From Nemopilema nomurai (Eukaryota > Cnidaria > Scyphozoa > Rhizostomeae > Rhizostomatidae), in NCBI GenBank assembly GCA_003864495.1, contig PEDN01001385.1, positions 44,289-108,288 on the forward strand: a stretch of 64,000 nucleotides of DNA, given 5' to 3'. Positions 61,101 through 64,000 of the stretch are shown one piece after another. The position numbers and the translations under genes were made by a program. How positions within the stretch are numbered: position 1 is the stretch's first letter; each line of letters begins with the position of its first letter. The notes beneath the pieces were generated by a model. It saw only the letters and a program-made list of their open reading frames with translations. It made no database searches and was not told where the DNA came from.

Positions 61101-64000
61101 CGTTTTAAATTGAATTGCGTTTCCTAATACCACTAGGCATGTCAAGTAGTCATCTAAATTTAAAACGGTACACGATTTATTTCTTTTAGAATGACTCTTT
61201 AAGTTGCCGGACTGAAGTCTGTCCTGTGTTACCATGTCAGTACTTCAAACCGAGGGAACACACGCAGTGCTGCAAAGAATGTGATGGTTAGTTCCTTTAT
61301 AGGTCCCCTAATTTGAACAAATATATATATATATGAACTATTTTGTGTTACTTAAAGAAATCGAAAAGGCCTGTTTCCCCTTTCCCCTTCTTGTAATTAT
61401 TAATGTATTTTAATTGGACGAGCGCTCTTTTCTGTTTTTGCAGATAAAAGTTTTGTGCCAATGTATATCCCGGACAAATGGTGTTTAATAAGCGGGAAAC
61501 AGGTAGAAGATGGGAAGTGGCATCGAAAGAGCAATTGTGAACTTTGCCAATGCTTGGTAAGGAATATATTCCTTCCTTGTAAAGAAGGGCCCTACAGATG
61601 GCACTTCAATTGCAGATATTTCTGACGAATGGTTGATTAATACGACACAGTATTGAAAACTTGAAACTTTAACCTGGCACTAAGAGTACCTCGCATTTTA
61701 TCAAATGTTAAAATACATCACGTCGGAAACTGAAGCAGTCCCGATAAAAAATTGGTCTCTAAATATTAATAGAAGAGACCTGATTAGATTTAGCTGACCG
61801 GTTATAAATGAAGCTAGAGTCTCAAGCAACCTTTCTTTTATAGAATGGAACTGCTCTGTGTCAGATCGAAACTTGTCCTAAACTGAACTGCAAGCCAGAG
61901 AATCTTGTTTTTTCTGGAAGTAGATGTTGTCCCAAGTGTCGAGGTGAGTCTACGATGTACTTTTCTCTAGCCAAGTCAGTGTATGATTTTAGTTGATTAA
62001 GTTGATAGATTAATGGCTCACTCCTGTAAAACAATACAGGCAATGTCTATCTTGAAAGTCAATTAGCCCCAACTTCTTTCAGATTTTTTGTAATAATGCT
62101 TTTTTCTACAGCTGATGCTATTTATAGTTATGCTAATGTCTAAGATGTTTAAAGTGAAACATGATGGCCTCTTATATAATATCGAACGTTAGAAACACGT
62201 TTCCTAAAACGATACGTAATGGAAACCCCTATGCTACATATAAAGGGACGCCCAAGGAGAGCAATGTTTCATGACTACCCTCTCCTCCCCTTGCAAAAGA
62301 TTAAGTGACACAATTTAAAAAATGACTGTATTGTTAACTGTGGGTATGTTTTTTCTGATCTGTTGAATCTTTGAGATGTAAGTATACCCAAGTTTTGTCA
62401 TAGGGACATTTCTATTTAAATGATCTACTGGCAGATTTCTCCTGTCAACTATTTCAATTGATGTTACTGTTTTTTAACAGACACTTCAGTGTGCATGTTT
62501 ATGGGGAAGAAATTTACGGTAAGTGTGAAGATATTTTTAGTAGTTGTTAGCAGAATGCCTTTTCAATATGAACATAATTTTTCTTGCTGCTGAGATTTTT
62601 TCAAATATATCTAATGCAGGAATCAAATGTCCAAATACTCGAGAAAAATTTCATAACATGCACTTTAACTGCTCCCTCTTATTTACGCTATTTAGTCGTG
62701 ACGGTGTAATAATATTGCATTTTTTCTAAATAGAACGGTGATAAATGGTTCCTAAAAGGATGCGTGGAATGCCATTGCAAGAACGGGCGGAATTATTGTC
62801 GCCGACAACTCTGTACTCAACAGCCACTAAGCTGTCCCACTGTAAGTGCGAGGTTATACTCTTGTTTGTTATGTTTTTTCGATTCTTTTTACAATCACGA
62901 AGACAAAGAAGCGCTTGAGGAAATAGCTACATAGTTAACGGTTGTTCATAATATATTTCACAGCTAGCGACAAGCAATTTTGGCAGAGGCTAACTGAACT
63001 TTGGATGTTGCTAATAAAACCATACATGAAAGATTATGTGCATTTTGTCTTACTTGACATTCGTCAATTGACATTGTAAATTTGATAATGACATGAACTT
63101 AAAGGAAATATTCTGGCTTGTATATACAATATTATTTGTAAAGAAAATAACTATTCTTCCAATATGTGGATGCAATTTAACTGTTCTTCCTTCCTAAGGG
63201 ACAAACGCTTGGGTACAAAGTTGGAACATGCTGCAAAGTTTGCGTCGAGAGTGAGACACGTTTTATTTATCCATCTTCACAGTTTGGGTGTCTTGATAAC
63301 TGATGCGTATAAATCCACCAAACATTCTCTCAAGATAAATGTTAATAACTTCACATGAAATATCGGCCTAGTCGATAAAATTGGAGAATAAGCATAGAGC
63401 TTAAGAATAACCTTTGTTGCGTCATTTTCGTGACATTGGTAAAAAGTGTCAATTGGGGCCAGACAAGTTCCCGTTGATTCTGTACTTTGAAATTAAATCT
63501 CGTTTTTTTTGTAATTTTGTAATTAGATCCAGTTCTTCCTACTTTTGTAATTATATCTCATTTGGCACATACGGGCTACAATGAGTAATTCTAGCGTCAT
63601 TTTTCTTTAGAGCGACACCACTGTGTGACATTTGGTGACCCTCATTACCAAACCTTCGACGGCAAGTTCTATTCCTTCCAAGGAACCTGCAAGTACCACT
63701 TCGTTAAGGAAGTAGACAATGCTTTTGGGATCCATGTTCGGAATAGCGAGCGGTACACCGGCAGATTCTCGTGGACGAAGACGGTCGTCTTGAAGTTCGG
63801 CAAGTACACTGTTAGTCTGCACCAGAAGCTGAAAGTAAGGCTTAATGGCAAGAAAATACGAACACCCTACCTTGAGTTTCCCTTTCTCGATATTCGTGGG
63901 AACAAACGATATGTGACCGTTTACACAAATATTGGAGTTACAGTGAAATGGGATGGCGATAGCTACCTATCAGTGAGTATCTCAAGCGCCTACAAGAACG
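55032..64000 (+). CDS. BMPER: BMPER / crossveinless-2-like BMP regulator (partial, runs off window)
   Basis: Twelve consecutive exons join in frame to encode five von Willebrand factor type C (VWC) domains followed by a VWD domain. This is the order that defines BMPER/crossveinless-2; a trypsin-inhibitor-like domain is expected beyond the window. The protein is secreted, binds BMP ligands through VWC domains, and in other animals both promotes and inhibits BMP signalling. The second VWC is atypical, and its EGIV segment and spacing match the equally atypical second VWC of BMPER, which supports orthology over other chordin-like families. The VWD carries GDPH, the known autocleavage motif. VWC1, 4 and 5 have all ten cysteines; VWC2 has six and VWC3 eight. 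Introns are phase 1 between domains and phase 0 within them. The signal peptide exon is uncertain (candidate 53540-53612) and the 3' end is missing. Confidence 0.85.
55480..55579 (+). CDS. BMPER: BMPER-like exon: VWC1, second half
   Basis: Acceptor cccatgcag, donor aag|gtaaag; phase 0 in, phase 1 out. It reads EGAEICQARRVQCPELKC, then SNCCRVCK, the second VWC subdomain with the typical CC-x-x-C ending. With the previous exon it gives the full set of ten cysteines. Confidence 0.9.
55580..57442 (+). other. Intron between VWC1 and VWC2
   Basis: A phase-1 intron of about 1.86 kb. No additional VWC-like or other exon is visible. A hydrophilic frame at 57159-57455 runs into the next exon but is not in its reading frame. 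Confidence 0.65.
57443..57525 (+). CDS. BMPER: BMPER-like exon: VWC2, first half
   Basis: Acceptor ttttttcaacag, donor cga|gtgagt; phase 1 in, phase 0 out. It reads GCFYNGTSYKHGESWTD, then NPCQNFICR: C1, the Y-x-x-G-x-x-W signature and PC-x-x-x-x-C, but no C-x-C pair. NGT is a possible N-glycosylation site. Confidence 0.85.
57526..59722 (+). other. Intron inside VWC2, with repeat copy B
   Basis: A phase-0 intron of about 2.2 kb. It carries the second copy of the interspersed repeat near its start (57667-57763). Frames such as 57840-58076 contain a few cysteines but lack the VWC pattern and splice sites of the right phase. Confidence 0.6.
57667..57763. repeat. Interspersed repeat copy B
   Basis: Diverged copy of the element at 53662-53732. 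It shares atttgagaataa, tgccag and taatcttagttt(t/c)ctc, followed by caaa and caaaacaa, with an internal insertion. It is probably an old non-autonomous element. Confidence 0.5.
59723..59828 (+). CDS. BMPER: BMPER-like exon: atypical VWC2, second half
   Basis: Acceptor gtctcaccctag, donor atg|gtaagt; phase 0 in, phase 1 out, exactly as needed. It reads EGIVSKYQERCVFN, then EKGSCCPNIKVN. The EG start aligns with the other second-half exons and with the unusual second VWC of BMPER. Compared with a normal subdomain, the cysteine after RCVFN and the last cysteine after CCP are absent. An alternative acceptor (ataccag, 59746) would shorten the exon; the one chosen has the better pyrimidine tract and keeps the alignment. 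Confidence 0.75.
59829..60406 (+). other. Intron between VWC2 and VWC3
   Basis: A phase-1 intron of 578 bases. AT-rich with no features seen. Confidence 0.7.
60407..60525 (+). CDS. BMPER: BMPER-like exon: VWC3, first half (diverged)
   Basis: Acceptor cttttttgtttag, donor aag|gtatgt; phase 1 in, phase 0 out. It reads DTERQIILLAKNLTNE, then VDDPCILCKQK. The PC-x-x-C core is present, but the first VWC cysteine and the second cysteine of C-x-C are both missing. The segment before the core is lysine/glutamate-rich, with a possible N-glycosylation site (NLT). Confidence 0.8.
60526..61189 (+). other. Intron inside VWC3
   Basis: A phase-0 intron of 664 bases. A C-rich stretch (ccccccttcccaccaccag) lies near 60690. 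No additional exon. Confidence 0.7.
61190..61286 (+). CDS. BMPER: BMPER-like exon: VWC3, second half
   Basis: Acceptor ttatttcttttag, donor atg|gttagt; phase 0 in, phase 1 out. It reads NDSLSCRTEVCPVLPC, then HTQCCKECD, a complete second VWC subdomain (C, C, C, CC, C). Confidence 0.9.
61287..61443 (+). other. Short intron between VWC3 and VWC4, with AT microsatellite
   Basis: A phase-1 intron of 157 bases that includes an AT dinucleotide run at about 61320-61334. Confidence 0.75.
61444..61556 (+). CDS. BMPER: BMPER-like exon: VWC4, first half
   Basis: Acceptor tttctgtttttgcag, donor ttg|gtaagg; phase 1 in, phase 0 out. It reads DKWCLISGKQVEDGKWH, then SNCELCQCL: C1, the G-x-W element and C-x-x-C-x-C, all canonical. 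Confidence 0.9.
61557..61843 (+). other. Intron inside VWC4
   Basis: A phase-0 intron of 287 bases, with nothing else in it. Confidence 0.75.
61844..61943 (+). CDS. BMPER: BMPER-like exon: VWC4, second half
   Basis: Acceptor ctttcttttatag, donor gag|gtgagt; phase 0 in, phase 1 out. It reads NGTALCQIETCPKLNCK, then SRCCPKCR. The ten VWC cysteines are complete with the previous exon. Codon AAT-GGA-ACT gives an N-glycosylation sequon at the start. Confidence 0.9.
61944..62480 (+). other. Intron between VWC4 and VWC5
   Basis: A phase-1 intron of 537 bases with no features seen. Confidence 0.7.
62481..62518 (+). CDS. BMPER: BMPER-like micro-exon: start of VWC5
   Basis: Acceptor gttttttaacag, donor acg|gtaagt; phase 1 in, phase 0 out; only 38 bases. 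It reads DTSVCMFMGKKFT, the C1 and G-x-x-F strand of the fifth VWC. It is too short to be seen as an open frame but is flanked by strong splice sites and fits in phase on both sides. Confidence 0.8.
62734..62841 (+). CDS. BMPER: BMPER-like exon: middle of VWC5
   Basis: Acceptor ttttttctaaatag, donor act|gtaagt; phase 0 in and out. It reads NGDKWFLKGCVECHCKNG, then YCRRQLCTQQPLSCPT. It holds both the C-x-x-C-x-C core and most of the second subdomain, so the intron found in the middle of VWC1-4 is absent here and lies elsewhere. Confidence 0.9.
62842..63198 (+). other. Intron inside VWC5
   Basis: A phase-0 intron of 357 bases with no other feature. Confidence 0.75.
63199..63250 (+). CDS. BMPER: BMPER-like exon: end of VWC5
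   Basis: Acceptor cttccttcctaag, donor gaga|gtgaga; phase 0 in, phase 1 out. It reads GQTLGYKVGTCCKVCVE, the CC-x-x-C end of the fifth VWC. Confidence 0.88.
63251..63610 (+). other. Intron between VWC5 and VWD
   Basis: A phase-1 intron of 360 bases that includes an imperfect direct duplication around ttttgtaattatatctc (about 63500-63560). No exon. Confidence 0.7.
63611..64000 (+). CDS. BMPER: BMPER-like exon: VWD domain (partial)
   Basis: Acceptor catttttctttag; phase 1 in. It reads KRHHCVTFGDPHYQTFDGKF, then YSFQGTCKYHFVKE, and further on VTVYTNIGVTVKWDGDSYLS and VSISSAYKN. These are the opening, GDPH and late WDG/YKN elements of a von Willebrand factor type D domain. The exon is open to the window edge, just before the expected CGLCGNYN element. 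GDPH (63634-63645) is the site where BMPER/crossveinless-2 and other VWD proteins are known to be cleaved. A donor-like gtgagt at about 63974 was not used in this model because the reading continues correctly past it. Confidence 0.92.

Overview
The window looks like nuclear DNA from an animal, most likely an anthozoan cnidarian (coral or sea anemone). It is AT-rich, with long gene-poor stretches and genes split into short exons by GT/AG introns. There is one single-coding-exon rhodopsin-class receptor and several short non-autonomous inverted-repeat elements. No bacterial operons, rRNA, tRNA or CRISPR arrays were seen. The assignment rests on gene content and style, not on a database match.

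Three gene loci can be supported. (1) Positions 753-3469, + strand: a membrane-anchored C-type lectin-like protein, with the lectin domain on two exons and a transmembrane/cytoplasmic exon, all joined by phase-1 introns. An unassigned signal-peptide-like exon (2753-2855) lies inside the last intron. (2) Positions 24022-25134, - strand: an intact 370-residue class A GPCR that lacks Cys3.25 and Pro5.50, a pattern known from the melanocortin/EDG/cannabinoid group. (3) Positions 55032-64000, + strand: the 5' and central part of a BMPER/crossveinless-2 orthologue, a secreted BMP regulator, with five VWC modules followed by a VWD domain that runs off the window. Each of the first four VWC domains is split over two exons (phase 1 in, phase 0 inside, phase 1 out) and the fifth over three. 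A possible signal-peptide exon lies at 53540-53612.

The remainder (3.5-24 kb, 25.1-53.5 kb and the introns) shows no recognisable gene. It holds a GAGT minisatellite with a higher-order pattern (27125-27413), two MITE-like elements (46418-46576 with perfect 17-bp ends; 51595-51685), several tandem repeats (2924-3019, 18041-18074, 51874-51970) and a diverged interspersed repeat pair (53662 and 57667).

The three genes have no obvious joint function. The lectin and GPCR act at the cell surface, and the BMPER-like protein acts in the extracellular matrix around BMP ligands. I did not find a clearly new biological system. The points most worth checking are the cysteine losses in VWC2 and VWC3 of the BMPER-like protein, the orphan signal-peptide exon in the lectin gene, and the non-canonical GPCR.
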